From CAYLLN01 sp964384375 (GTDB lineage: Bacteria > Planctomycetota > Planctomycetia > Pirellulales > Pirellulaceae): a stretch of 64,000 nt of DNA. The notes beneath the pieces were generated by a model. It was not told the origin of the DNA. It saw only the letters and a program-made list of their open reading frames with translations, and did not search any database. This document shows, piece after piece, positions 1 through 8,076 of this stretch. Positions within the stretch are counted from its first letter, which is position 1. Every line of letters starts with the position of its first letter. The stretch spans positions 1-64,000 of the forward strand of contig CAYLLN010000030.1 in assembly GCA_964384375.1 (NCBI GenBank), given 5' to 3'. The position numbers and the translations under genes were made by a program.

Positions 1-857
1 CTGCTCGCGCCGGCGCCGGTGAGCATCGCGTCGAGCAGGCCTGATGCCTTGCTTACGATCGACTCGCGAGTCTGCCCCTTCATAAGACTTGAATGCTGCG
101 CGATCGAAACCGGACCGTCGTAGCCGATTTCCTCTAGCACTCCCAGATACGACGCGCAGTCGATCTGGCCACCCTCGGCAGGAATGATCCGCTGCTGCGG
201 CTGAATCGTGGCGAGATCAACGCCGGCAGGAATGTCCGACAGCCGCACGCTGACGATTTGATCGCCGCGGAGGGTGCGGACTTTGTTGGCATCGCCGCCG
301 CCAACCGCCCAAGTCCACGTGTCGAGCAGCACGCCGACGTTCCGCTTGCCAATCGTGCTCACCAGGAGGAGCAATGGATCGACCTGATGAATGAACTCAA
401 AGCCGCCATCCTTGCGATCTGCCGGTGTCGATTGCAGTTGCAGGCCCAAACGGAGTCCAGCCGGAGCGAGCACGTCGGCCAGCTTGCGGAGGCGATCGAC
501 GTGGAACTGAAAGTTCTCGTGCATCGGATGCTCGTCGCTGGTCGGACGAACCGGCGTGTGGCAGCGAGTAGCGCCCAGAGCCTTCGCCACTTCCAGCACG
601 GCAGGGAGCTGAGCCAGATCGCTTTTGAAACGGGCTTCGTCGGCATCCCACCGGACGGGCAACTCGAACGAGCCGATCTTGACCTTCGCACTGACCAGAT
701 ACCGGCAGGCCGCTTCGACAGTCGAAGCCTTCGCCCGTTTCCCCACGTCCGTGATGTCGATGTCCAGCCCTTGAAAGCGATGCGTCAGGGTGATTTCGAG
801 CATCTCACCCTGGCGTCCGATGATGCCGAGGGCATCCGGGCTCAGGTTTTTGTACAT
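1..857 (-). CDS. Sugar-phosphate isomerase/epimerase (TIM barrel), 3' end cut by window edge
   Basis: An open minus-strand frame runs from ATG at 857 to the window edge without a stop, giving about 285 residues. The product begins MYKNLSPDALGI and continues with segments typical of AP-endonuclease-family-2 sugar isomerases: the metal-site-like stretch VGVLLDTWTW near residue 175, a later DIPAGVD segment, and a C-terminal YLGVLEEIGYDGPVSI motif. This family isomerises or epimerises sugars and inositols inside a divalent-metal TIM barrel. There is no signal peptide, so a cytoplasmic role is likely. The substrate cannot be assigned. The upstream neighbour is the divergent uppP gene. Confidence 0.8.
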   Translation of the reverse strand, partial: MYKNLSPDALGIIGRQGEMLEITLTHRFQGLDIDITDVGKRAKASTVEAACRYLVSAKVKIGSFELPVRWDADEARFKSDLAQLPAVLEVAKALGATRCHTPVRPTSDEHPMHENFQFHVDRLRKLADVLAPAGLRLGLQLQSTPADRKDGGFEFIHQVDPLLLLVSTIGKRNVGVLLDTWTWAVGGGDANKVRTLRGDQIVSVRLSDIPAGVDLATIQPQQRIIPAEGGQIDCASYLGVLEEIGYDGPVSIAQHSSLMKGQTRESIVSKASGLLDAMLTGAGAS

Positions 858-1205
858 GCAGCCTCCTCTGTTCCCACGAAAGCGCAAGCGATCACGAAGA
901 ATCGCCCGCAGACAAGTTTGTTCCGTTTCGTCATTATGTCGGTCCTGCCGCGACCGACAACGGGGTTATTCGCATTGTTCCGGCAGATGGTCACAATGCG
1001 ACCCGCGTGTGACCTACACTTGCACGCTTGCGGCCATCCGCGACGGCGACGCAACTCGTTGGTGGGTGGGCAGGTCGGGCCGATCGAGTGCTGCCGCGAC
1101 ATGCTGTCAGCCCGCGGTTGCTGCCAGCTGAATTCACTGCAAAATATCTGCGACAGATTCTGTCACTCCGATTTGTCCCCCACCTCAGCGGCACACGAGA
1201 TCCCG
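858..1205. other. Intergenic region between divergent genes
   Basis: 348 bases separate the divergent starts of the sugar isomerase and uppP, so promoters for both should lie here. A small inverted repeat (gtcggt and accgac, 9 bases apart) lies near 939-959. The upstream extension of the uppP frame into this region has no recognisable protein similarity. No RNA gene or strong promoter could be identified by eye. Confidence 0.4.
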
Positions 1206-2009
1206 ATGCAATTCGAGTGGTGGCAGGTTCTCGTGCTGGCGGTGGTGCAGGGGATCACTGAATTCCTGCCGATCAGTTCCGATGGACACCTCGCGATTGT
1301 CGCGCCGCTCCTCTTGGGCGGCAGCGACCGGCAGATCGACCTCGACCTGACGATCACGCTGCACATGGGGACGCTCGGTTCGATCCTCGTCTATTACCGT
1401 CGTCGCATCGCGCGGCTCCTCGGCGAAGATCGCCGCGTCATTCCGCTGCTGTTCATCGGCACGCTGCCGGCGGTTGCAGTCGTGCTCGCGTCGAAGGTGC
1501 TCGTGGACGACGAGCGATTCGAGCAGTCGCTCGCCAGTCCGCTCTTGGCCGGGATCATGCTCCCGGTCAGCGGCATTGTGCTCCTCTGGTCGCTGAGCCT
1601 CCGCGCCGGCAAACGCGAGTATCGCGATCTCACGTGGGCCGAGTCCCTCTTCATCGGCATCTGCCAGGCGACCGCGATCCTTCCCGGCCTCTCGCGCAGC
1701 GGCACGACGATCGCCAGCGGCCTCTCGCGCGGTTTGGACCGCCCTGCTGCTGCCGGCTATTCGTTTCTCCTCGCCATCCCTGCGCTGGCCGGTGCGGGGA
1801 GCTACGAAGCACTCAAGCTGCTAACCACCGGGAAGCAGCTTTCGACATCTCCCACGCTGCTCGCCCTCGGCGCTGCTGTGTCGTTCATCGTCGGCCTGGC
1901 CGCGGTCGCCCTTTTGGAGCGCCTACTCATTCGGGGCCAACTCAAGTGGTTCGGCTGGTACTGCATCGTGCTGGGGATTGCGGTTGTCGTTTGGCAACTC
2001 GTGGGGTAG
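1206..2009 (+). CDS. uppP: Undecaprenyl-diphosphatase UppP/BacA
   Basis: The 267-residue membrane protein dephosphorylates undecaprenyl diphosphate to recycle the lipid carrier for cell-wall and surface polysaccharide synthesis. Both family signatures are present: QGITEFLPISSDGHL near residue 15 and LPGLSRSGTT near residue 160. Hydrophobic segments fill the rest. The frame is open much further upstream, but similarity begins at MQFEWWQVLVLAV, so the ATG at 1206 is chosen. Length matches the family (about 265-280). No clear Shine-Dalgarno is visible. The stop codon lies inside a short palindrome, aggcg-tct-cgcct, at 2008-2020. Confidence 0.95.
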   Translation: MQFEWWQVLVLAVVQGITEFLPISSDGHLAIVAPLLLGGSDRQIDLDLTITLHMGTLGSILVYYRRRIARLLGEDRRVIPLLFIGTLPAVAVVLASKVLVDDERFEQSLASPLLAGIMLPVSGIVLLWSLSLRAGKREYRDLTWAESLFIGICQATAILPGLSRSGTTIASGLSRGLDRPAAAGYSFLLAIPALAGAGSYEALKLLTTGKQLSTSPTLLALGAAVSFIVGLAAVALLERLLIRGQLKWFGWYCIVLGIAVVVWQLVG

Positions 2010-2121
2010 GCGTCTCGCCTGCCAGTCTCCGGTCGTAATCCTTACCTTCCGCGATCCTCCGCGATTGCGGCACGAACTTGGTGTGTGCCAGAATACGGAA
2101 ACTTTCCCTGGAGGTGGCACC

Positions 2122-3081
2122 ATGACATCTCGCATCCAACAGGCTGTCGTTACAGTTGTTTATCCGCTAGCAATTGTTGCGTTTGCGCTTTCCAGGATTG
2201 CGCCACTTGCAGCACAGGAAGTCAAGACGCTGGAAGATGTCTTGCGAGTCTGGCGGGAGCGTGAGCAGGCCACTCGCAGCCTGGAATTCGATATCGCAAG
2301 CGACTTTCTGACCGGTATCGGGCCTTCCAAGCCAACGAAGGAAAAGGAACGCCGCGTCCTGGTCATTGACGGCTCCAAGATGCGACATCAAAGGATCGCA
2401 ACGGTTTGGAACGACGCCGTTGACGCTGGAGTGCCCGAAGTGACGACGTCCGTGTTTGACGGCAGCATGAAAAAGAGCTTGTACCATCCCGATCGCTCCG
2501 ACCATCTCGTATTTCCACTAGGGTGGATCTACAAATCGAAAGAACATTCTGACATCAACAGTATTTATCTGTCGCCGATCCTCAAGCACTATCGGCCGCT
2601 TGCTCTGGGCATTATTAAGATTGACGGTTTGCGACTAGCCAGCACCGACGAAACCGTCGATGGCATTCCGTGTGTACTGATCGAGGAAGCACTTCCAGAA
2701 TCGGCGCGGATCGCCAAGTATTGGGTAGCTCCAGGGCAGGATATGGCAATTGTGCGATTCACGCGACAATTCAGGGGTAAGGACGAGCTTCATCTGGAAG
2801 CTTCGTTCAAAAAGAATCCCGTCCACGGTTGGATGCCGCATCGTTGGATCGCTGCCCGATACGGGACGGGACGGAAAGTCATTGATTCCACAACCGAGGT
2901 CGTCACAACGAGCGCGATCAACACGAAAGTTTCCGCGGAGCTGTTCGACCTTACGTTCCCGCCCGGTACGGTTGTGTACAACGGGGTTATCAAGCAGAAC
3001 TTCATTGCCCAGGACGATGGAACATTACGCCCCGTAGATTCCAATGAGATCACGCCTGGCAGGAAACGTCCTCGACGATGA
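2122..3081 (+). CDS. Secreted protein of unknown function, possibly LolA-like fold
   Basis: 319 residues. ATG at 2122 follows a GGAGGT Shine-Dalgarno, which decides it over the open upstream frame. An N-terminal hydrophobic stretch ending in PLAAQ looks like a signal peptide. The body (EDVLRVWREREQATRSLEFDI, then strand-rich segments with a VDGIPCVLIEEA motif) resembles planctomycete secreted proteins with an outer-membrane-lipoprotein-sorting type fold, though this is a weak pattern match. The C-terminus is basic (PGRKRPRR). It converges on the next gene with a 34-base gap. Function is unknown. Confidence 0.65.
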   Translation: MTSRIQQAVVTVVYPLAIVAFALSRIAPLAAQEVKTLEDVLRVWREREQATRSLEFDIASDFLTGIGPSKPTKEKERRVLVIDGSKMRHQRIATVWNDAVDAGVPEVTTSVFDGSMKKSLYHPDRSDHLVFPLGWIYKSKEHSDINSIYLSPILKHYRPLALGIIKIDGLRLASTDETVDGIPCVLIEEALPESARIAKYWVAPGQDMAIVRFTRQFRGKDELHLEASFKKNPVHGWMPHRWIAARYGTGRKVIDSTTEVVTTSAINTKVSAELFDLTFPPGTVVYNGVIKQNFIAQDDGTLRPVDSNEITPGRKRPRR

Positions 3082-3115
3082 TGCTGACGTGGCGGCTCAA
3101 GCTTGTGCGAGAGAT

Positions 3116-4165
3116 TCACTCGTCGATCCACATGCGCAGCTTTCCCGGTTCCATCCGCACGCGGTGATCGACGAGCACCAGACGACCGAGGCGATTGCCG
3201 CTGTCTTCCGCTTCCGGCGGGAGGACGTAAGCGGGCACGCCGCGAAGCAAGCAGTGGCCGAAGCGGACGTAGTCGAGCGTGATCTTCCGCGCGACGACCG
3301 ATCGTTTGGTGTCGGCGGTAATCGTCTCGCGCGGGGCATTGGCAGGGACGTTGATGCCGGCGGCTTCGGCAGTCGAGGCGGTTAGCATCACCGGCTGATC
3401 GGTCGCTTCGCTCCAAGTAAACGTGACTGGCGTCCGCTCCCCCAAGAGTGCCGTCACTCGCGTTTGTCCGCTCTGCTGAAAGATCGGCACCCATTTAGTT
3501 GCCGCCAGCGTCTCGTATTCCGCCAGCCGATCGAGATCGGCCCGATAGCTCCGTTGCGGACCGAGCCGCCTCTTGGCGTCCTGCTGTAGCCCGCTCGCAA
3601 CCGCTGCTTCCCCGGCCAGCTTGCTGTATTCGTCCTTGAGTCCCGGCACCGTGGTACGAATCCAATCCACGTCCGCGAGCAGACTGCATCGCTCGCCAGA
3701 AAGTTCCACGAGCCGGCGGCTCACGTCGCTGCGTCCGGCAAGCTTCACCGGATCGAGGGCCGACGCGGCCAGCCCGACAATCTGCCGCTCGATGATCGGC
3801 CGCTGCGGATCACTAGTCGACAGCTTCGACAGTGCCTGCTCCAAGGCTGCAATCGCTGGCCGCGTTTCTTGCCAGGTCTTCAGATTGCCGGCAATTGCTG
3901 CGTCGAGTTCTTTCTCCGCCGACACGATCCGTTCGCGTCGCCGCGGCAGCTCGGCCAGCTTTTCGCGCAGCTCGATTTCCCGCGGCAGCACCCACCATCG
4001 ATCACCCAACCGCACGAGGCCGCGCTCTTGGGCCCAGGCGTTGGCATTATTCTGCTCTTGCCCGCTGGCGATTGCCGCGACGCACACCATTGCCGTAGCG
4101 CAAATGGCAACGCGGAGAACATAGCCGCGACCAGTGGTCGCGCGGAGCGATGAGCGAGTGACCAT
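3116..4165 (-). CDS. Secreted coiled-coil protein with a possible degenerate retropepsin-like domain
   Basis: 349 residues with a signal-like segment (VCVAAIASGQEQ) near residues 18-38. Residues about 40-215 are rich in E, R, A and L and look coiled-coil, including a WWVLPREIELREKLAEL stretch. The C-terminal 120 residues (VMLTASTAEAAGINV, later YVRFGHCLLRGV and a final LG) follow the spacing of clan-AA retropepsin-like aspartyl proteases. The DTGA catalytic motif is not recognisable there, so any protease activity is doubtful. It lies downstream of the two transglutaminase-like genes on the same strand (87-base gap) and may be cotranscribed with them. Confidence 0.6.
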   Translation of the reverse strand: MVTRSSLRATTGRGYVLRVAICATAMVCVAAIASGQEQNNANAWAQERGLVRLGDRWWVLPREIELREKLAELPRRRERIVSAEKELDAAIAGNLKTWQETRPAIAALEQALSKLSTSDPQRPIIERQIVGLAASALDPVKLAGRSDVSRRLVELSGERCSLLADVDWIRTTVPGLKDEYSKLAGEAAVASGLQQDAKRRLGPQRSYRADLDRLAEYETLAATKWVPIFQQSGQTRVTALLGERTPVTFTWSEATDQPVMLTASTAEAAGINVPANAPRETITADTKRSVVARKITLDYVRFGHCLLRGVPAYVLPPEAEDSGNRLGRLVLVDHRVRMEPGKLRMWIDE

Positions 4166-4252
4166 ATCCAGTGAACGACTGGCCGAAGAAGAGCACCGAG
4201 TTCTTCATACTAAGCAATCGCGCCGGGAGCATCCAGCAGCAAGACAATCCTT

Positions 4253-5209
4253 TCACTCTTCTTGAGCCGAATCGACCCGCTCCAGCACAAACTTCACTAC
4301 TGGATCAGCTGCCGCATTCTTTGCCGTTAGGAATTGCTTCACGTAGCGCTGTGGACCACGCTCTTCGGGGACTTTGAAATTATCCCCCTTCTGCAAGATG
4401 GGCCGGTCCTCAATCATGCTGCCGAACTCCCGCTCGGCACCGGCGGCCTGGCACGGATACCAGTGCCCCTTCCCCTTCGCGTCTTCGAGATAGAACTCGG
4501 GATAGGTGTGCCCCGGAACCCAGACGGCCCGGGCGGGAATCTTGTTCGCCCGGCACAGGGCGATCACCAGCGACGACAGTTCTTCGCAGTCCCCCTGCCC
4601 ATCGGCCAGTGCCTGCACCGCCGGCTTGATCTGCTCGGCGAATTCATATTTCACATTCTCTCGTACCCAGTCGAACACCGCCGCGGACTTGTCCCAGCCG
4701 GCGGCCTTGCCCGTGGTGATCTCCACGGCGAGTGACTTGATCTTGGCGTCGGTGCTTTCGATGTAGGGGCTCGGCAGCAAAAACTTGCCAAGTTCGCGAT
4801 TCGTCTTGGCCGGCACTGCGAGGTCCGTCGTTTCCAGCGGCTCCAGAATCCGGCTCTTCGCAACTTCAAACGTGACGATGGCGGTCGCTTCGTCCCCGGC
4901 AGCCAATCGTGGGATGCTCACCAGCATCTGCTTCACGCCCCCGTCGAGCGTCCGGTAGCTGATGCGGCCAACATTGGCCGACTTCTCCTCGCCGACTATC
5001 TTCACCTGCTGTTCGGGCCAGTCCATCGGCACCGGCGTGGTCGCAAGGATGCCCGTCACCGCGCCCGGCGCTGTGACCGTGATGCCAATCCGCCACTGCG
5101 ACGTTTTCGGTTCGCCGAGGCGAATGGCCGCGGGATTTTGCTCGTCGGCGCGGACGGCGGCCGAAAGGAGCATCATGCCAACGAATAGGAGAACGCAGCG
5201 TGCCATCAT
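4253..5209 (-). CDS. Secreted transglutaminase-like protein, catalytic Cys and His present
   Basis: 318 residues with an N-terminal signal peptide (MMARCVLLFVGMMLLSAAVRA). Residues about 30-130 form a beta-rich domain. A transglutaminase-like core follows, with the nucleophile in GDCEELSS (Cys208) and the histidine in PGHTYPEFYL (His234). The usual third acidic residue is not obvious, because the equivalent place reads HWYPCQAAG. Such domains act as cysteine peptidases or acyltransferases, here probably in the periplasm. The upstream gene is a clear paralogue ending 6 bases before this one, so the pair is likely one operon. ATG could be at 5209 or 5206. Confidence 0.8.
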   Translation of the reverse strand: MMARCVLLFVGMMLLSAAVRADEQNPAAIRLGEPKTSQWRIGITVTAPGAVTGILATTPVPMDWPEQQVKIVGEEKSANVGRISYRTLDGGVKQMLVSIPRLAAGDEATAIVTFEVAKSRILEPLETTDLAVPAKTNRELGKFLLPSPYIESTDAKIKSLAVEITTGKAAGWDKSAAVFDWVRENVKYEFAEQIKPAVQALADGQGDCEELSSLVIALCRANKIPARAVWVPGHTYPEFYLEDAKGKGHWYPCQAAGAEREFGSMIEDRPILQKGDNFKVPEERGPQRYVKQFLTAKNAAADPVVKFVLERVDSAQEE

Positions 5210-5215
5210 TTCATT

Positions 5216-6187
5216 CTAGTCCGCCAGCCGCCGCCGGAATTCCACCTGCGGCTTCCCTCCGCCACCCTTGCCGGTCAGGAATTCGGCCACGAACCGCTGA
5301 GCGTCTTTCTTCTCGGGGATTTTGAAGTTGTCCCCTTTTTCCAAGATCGGCCGGTGATCGCTGATTGAGCCGAATTGCTTCTCGCCGTGGACCTGGCAGG
5401 GAATCCACGTCCCTTCACCGGATGCATTTTGCAGATAGAACTCGGCGTGGCACGAGTCCATCGACCAGACCATCCGGGCCGGAACCTTGTGCGCCCGGCA
5501 CAGACCGACGAACAGGCTCGTCAGATCCTCTTTGTCTGCTTTACCGTCCCGCAGGGCGCCGACCGCGCCGACGAATTTGTCCTTGCTCTCCGTCTCATAC
5601 TTGACCCGCTCGCGGACGCCGTCGTAAATCGCCTCGACCTGGTCCCAAGCCGCTTCCTTCCCCGCGGTCAGTTCCTTGGCGAGGCTGCGAAACTTGGAAT
5701 TGGCACTCTCGATGAATGGGCTCGCGCCGAGGTATCTCTTGATATCGCGCGGCATCTCCTTCGCCATTACGAAGCTTGCCGTATCGCTTGGTTTTAGTTG
5801 TTCGCTGCGCGTGATTTCGAGCGTGATGAGGCAGGTTGCCTTCTCGCCAGCGGGAAGCTGTGGAATCTCGAAGAGGAGCTGATGGAGGCCCTCGTTCGTG
5901 CGGTAGGAGTGTCGCCGAACCGCCGGCGTGATCTCTTCGCCGACCACTTTCACCTGCTGCTCGGGCCACTCCTGCGGAATCGGGACGGTGCCAGAAAGAC
6001 CCGCGCACGGACCGCCGACGGCAGTCACGATGATCCCGTATTCCCACTTGTGCGTCTCGGACTTGCCCAGCGTCACGGCTGTCGGCGTGCCATCCGGCTT
6101 GTTGTCGAACTGAGCGATGGCAATCGCCGCCCACAGGGTCCAAGCGGCGAGCGAACCAAGAACAAGCACAAATCGGCGGAAAAACAT
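5216..6187 (-). CDS. Transglutaminase-like paralogue, predicted pseudoenzyme
   Basis: 323 residues, starting at an ATG preceded by GAGGGGAAGC. The signal peptide is within residues 1-26. It aligns along its whole length with the downstream paralogue, sharing EWPEQQVK.VGEE, the SPFIES and SPYIES region and PILEKGDNFK. However, the nucleophile position of GDC is ADK (Lys219, codon AAA at 5533-5531), and the catalytic His position is Ser245 in MDSCHAEFYL. The frame is intact, so the gene is probably expressed. It may bind the same ligand as its active neighbour without catalysis. It is the first gene of a pair spaced by 6 bases. Confidence 0.8.
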   Translation of the reverse strand: MFFRRFVLVLGSLAAWTLWAAIAIAQFDNKPDGTPTAVTLGKSETHKWEYGIIVTAVGGPCAGLSGTVPIPQEWPEQQVKVVGEEITPAVRRHSYRTNEGLHQLLFEIPQLPAGEKATCLITLEITRSEQLKPSDTASFVMAKEMPRDIKRYLGASPFIESANSKFRSLAKELTAGKEAAWDQVEAIYDGVRERVKYETESKDKFVGAVGALRDGKADKEDLTSLFVGLCRAHKVPARMVWSMDSCHAEFYLQNASGEGTWIPCQVHGEKQFGSISDHRPILEKGDNFKIPEKKDAQRFVAEFLTGKGGGGKPQVEFRRRLAD

Positions 6188-6245
6188 GCTTCCCCTCGCG
6201 GCAGAGAGCTGGCAGCCGCGAGCATCGCGGCCTATTGGCCAGCTT

Positions 6246-6272
6246 AATTCGCGTGCAAGAAGGACGCGAATT
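6246..6272. repeat. Short inverted repeat (9-bp stem)
   Basis: The arms aattcgcgt and acgcgaatt are separated by 9 bases. It lies in the 272-base space upstream of the transglutaminase pair, next to two further hairpins. It may be a structured leader or an old repeat. Confidence 0.5.
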
Positions 6273-6342
6273 TGGCCGCGCGAGCGGCACTATCGGCACC
6301 AGCGGAGATTGGCTGCGAGAGGGAGTCGCGAATTCAGCGCAT

Positions 6343-6386
6343 CCACCGTGAGAAGGCGTCTTGGCCGCCCGCACTTCTCACGGTGG
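6343..6386. repeat. Perfect 13-bp inverted repeat
   Basis: ccaccgtgagaag at 6343-6355 pairs exactly with cttctcacggtgg at 6374-6386 across an 18-base loop. No T-tract follows on either strand. It sits 3' of the small lipoprotein gene on the minus strand, so it could act as a terminator or be a dispersed palindrome. Confidence 0.6.
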
Positions 6387-6435
6387 AGCGTTCCGGTCGC
6401 GCACAATCCGCGCTGGCCGGATAATGGATGCAAGA

Positions 6436-6454
6436 AGGCACACGGAGTGTGCCT
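6436..6454. repeat. Palindrome aggcacac-gga-gtgtgcct
   Basis: Eight perfectly paired bases flank a 3-base loop, just beyond the stop codon of the small minus-strand gene. I recall similar tight palindromes scattered in planctomycete genomes. It could serve as that gene's terminator, although no T-run follows. Confidence 0.55.
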
Positions 6455-6459
6455 ACGAC

Positions 6460-6678
6460 TTAATTGACCGGCGCGATCTCGATCGGCCCCGGAAGCACCT
6501 GCGGTGACGTGGGATACATCACTGTCGCTCGCGGCACACCCGGCGGGCACGCCGGCGGTGGTGGCTCGCCGCATGCATCGCCTCGGTTGAACCAGCTTCC
6601 CATCTTGTTGCGGCACGCCTGGCAGCCCGACTGGCTTGCAAGCGCCACGACAACAACCAGCACCATGAATCGTTTCAT
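6460..6678 (-). CDS. Small secreted or lipoprotein-like Cys/Pro-rich protein
   Basis: 72 residues: MKRFMVLVVVVALASQSGC is a signal segment ending at a possible but imperfect lipobox (QSGC). A Cys- and Pro-rich stretch follows (CQACRNKMGSWF, GEPPPPACPPGVP). The ATG at 6678 is preceded by GGAGAG on the minus strand, which favours it over the longer open frame. Three hairpins lie downstream. No function can be assigned. Confidence 0.6.
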   Translation of the reverse strand: MKRFMVLVVVVALASQSGCQACRNKMGSWFNRGDACGEPPPPACPPGVPRATVMYPTSPQVLPGPIEIAPVN

Positions 6679-6976
6679 CGTTCTCTCCTCGTGTGGCCCG
6701 CGGGAACCCAGACGACGCGGGCGAGCAACTCTACCTCGCCGCCAGCGTGGTGCAATTGCCGCGGTTGCTTTTCGGCGACATTTGCGACGGCTGGTGCCGG
6801 ACGTGCGGGAGATGACGTTGCCTGGCCGCCACAAGGCCGGTTGCAAGGCTGCCACCTATCGTGCAACGTGGGGGCGGCTGACGAATTAGCGTTAGAGTAG
6901 TGTTAGCTGCGGATGACCGCCGGCCCGCGACACCGGCACAATCCACACCACCGCTACGATCATCGAGATCGGCACC

Positions 6977-8056
6977 ATGACGAGTTCCAAGCCCACTTAC
7001 GACCAACTGCGCCGCCGGTGCATCGCGCTGGCTGCGGTGGCGTTGGTCGGTTGGCTGCTCGCGGCGTCGCCAGTGCTCGCGGGGAAGGCCGAAGTCGCCG
7101 GGAAAGAGCCAGCCAAGTCAGGCGGGGCGGTATGCCAGACGTTTCGCGTCCGGCCGCAGGACCAAGTCTGGGCGGTAAGCACGCGGTGTCTGGGATGTCC
7201 CTCCGGCAAGTCGGACGAGCCGGGCTGGACCATCTGGAAGTACGACGCGGCTAGTCCGCGATGGGTAAATGCGACGACCGCTGAGTTCTATGCCGCCGAC
7301 TCGCCGGACATCGTCACACCCGTCTATGTGCATGGCAACCGAATCAACAGCTCGCTGGCACTAACGGACGGACTGGACGTTTACTTCCAGCTGGCCGGTA
7401 AGTTCGACGACGAACGGCCGGTGCGATTCGTCATCTGGTCGTGGCCCAGCGACCAGATTCACGGACCATTCAATGACGTACGAACGAAAGCAGCGCGGAG
7501 CGATACGGAGGCGTACTATCTGGCTCGCTTTCTCGGCGGCATGAAGCCGGAGGTGAAGACCGGCCTGATTGGATTTAGCTTCGGAGCGCGGATCATCGGC
7601 GGCGCGACACACCTGTTGGCCGGTGGTGGATCGCTTGGCGATTGGACAGTTCCCACGGATCAGCGGCCGCAAATCCACGTTGCCTTCTGGGCGGCGGCCG
7701 AGCACGATTATTGGCTCGCGCCGGGCTACTTCCACGGACGCGCGATCGAAGCTGCCAGCCAGTGGTATATCACCCGCAACTACTGTGATCCGGTACTCGC
7801 CCGCTATCGCTTTATCGACAAGTGCGGCGACCCGGCCGCGATGGGATACTCCGGCGTGTCCGGCCGAAACCTGATGCCGGCCGAGTGGAACTCCCGTTTG
7901 GAGGAAGCGGACGTGACCAACATCGTCGGCAGCCAGCACATTCACGATCCGTATCTTTACAGCCTGGGGATCATGGAGCGGACGCGGGCCGTCGTGCTGT
8001 GGAAAGAAGGGGAGCCGGGGGACGTTGTCGCCGAGCGAGGGACGCCAGCTCCCTGA
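6977..8056 (+). CDS. Secreted alpha/beta-hydrolase-like protein
   Basis: 359 residues. A hydrophobic N-terminal segment at about 15-36 (ALAAVALVGWLLAASPVLAG) looks like a signal peptide. The body has the strand RFVIWSWPSDQ and then a nucleophile-elbow motif, GFSFGAR, with Ser201. This matches the GxSxG rule of alpha/beta hydrolases. Candidate acid and histidine residues occur later (for example SQHIHDPY) but cannot be assigned with confidence. Four cysteines lie near residues 53-74 (VCQ and RCLGCPSG). Substrate unknown. The next gene begins 20 bases downstream on the same strand. Confidence 0.7.
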   Translation: MTSSKPTYDQLRRRCIALAAVALVGWLLAASPVLAGKAEVAGKEPAKSGGAVCQTFRVRPQDQVWAVSTRCLGCPSGKSDEPGWTIWKYDAASPRWVNATTAEFYAADSPDIVTPVYVHGNRINSSLALTDGLDVYFQLAGKFDDERPVRFVIWSWPSDQIHGPFNDVRTKAARSDTEAYYLARFLGGMKPEVKTGLIGFSFGARIIGGATHLLAGGGSLGDWTVPTDQRPQIHVAFWAAAEHDYWLAPGYFHGRAIEAASQWYITRNYCDPVLARYRFIDKCGDPAAMGYSGVSGRNLMPAEWNSRLEEADVTNIVGSQHIHDPYLYSLGIMERTRAVVLWKEGEPGDVVAERGTPAP

Positions 8057-8076
8057 GAATTGCTACGATTGGTTTC

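Noticed and set aside
258..1205. Upstream extension of the uppP frame
   Set aside because: It overlaps the sugar isomerase gene on the other strand and lacks similarity to UppP, whose family begins at the ATG at 1206.
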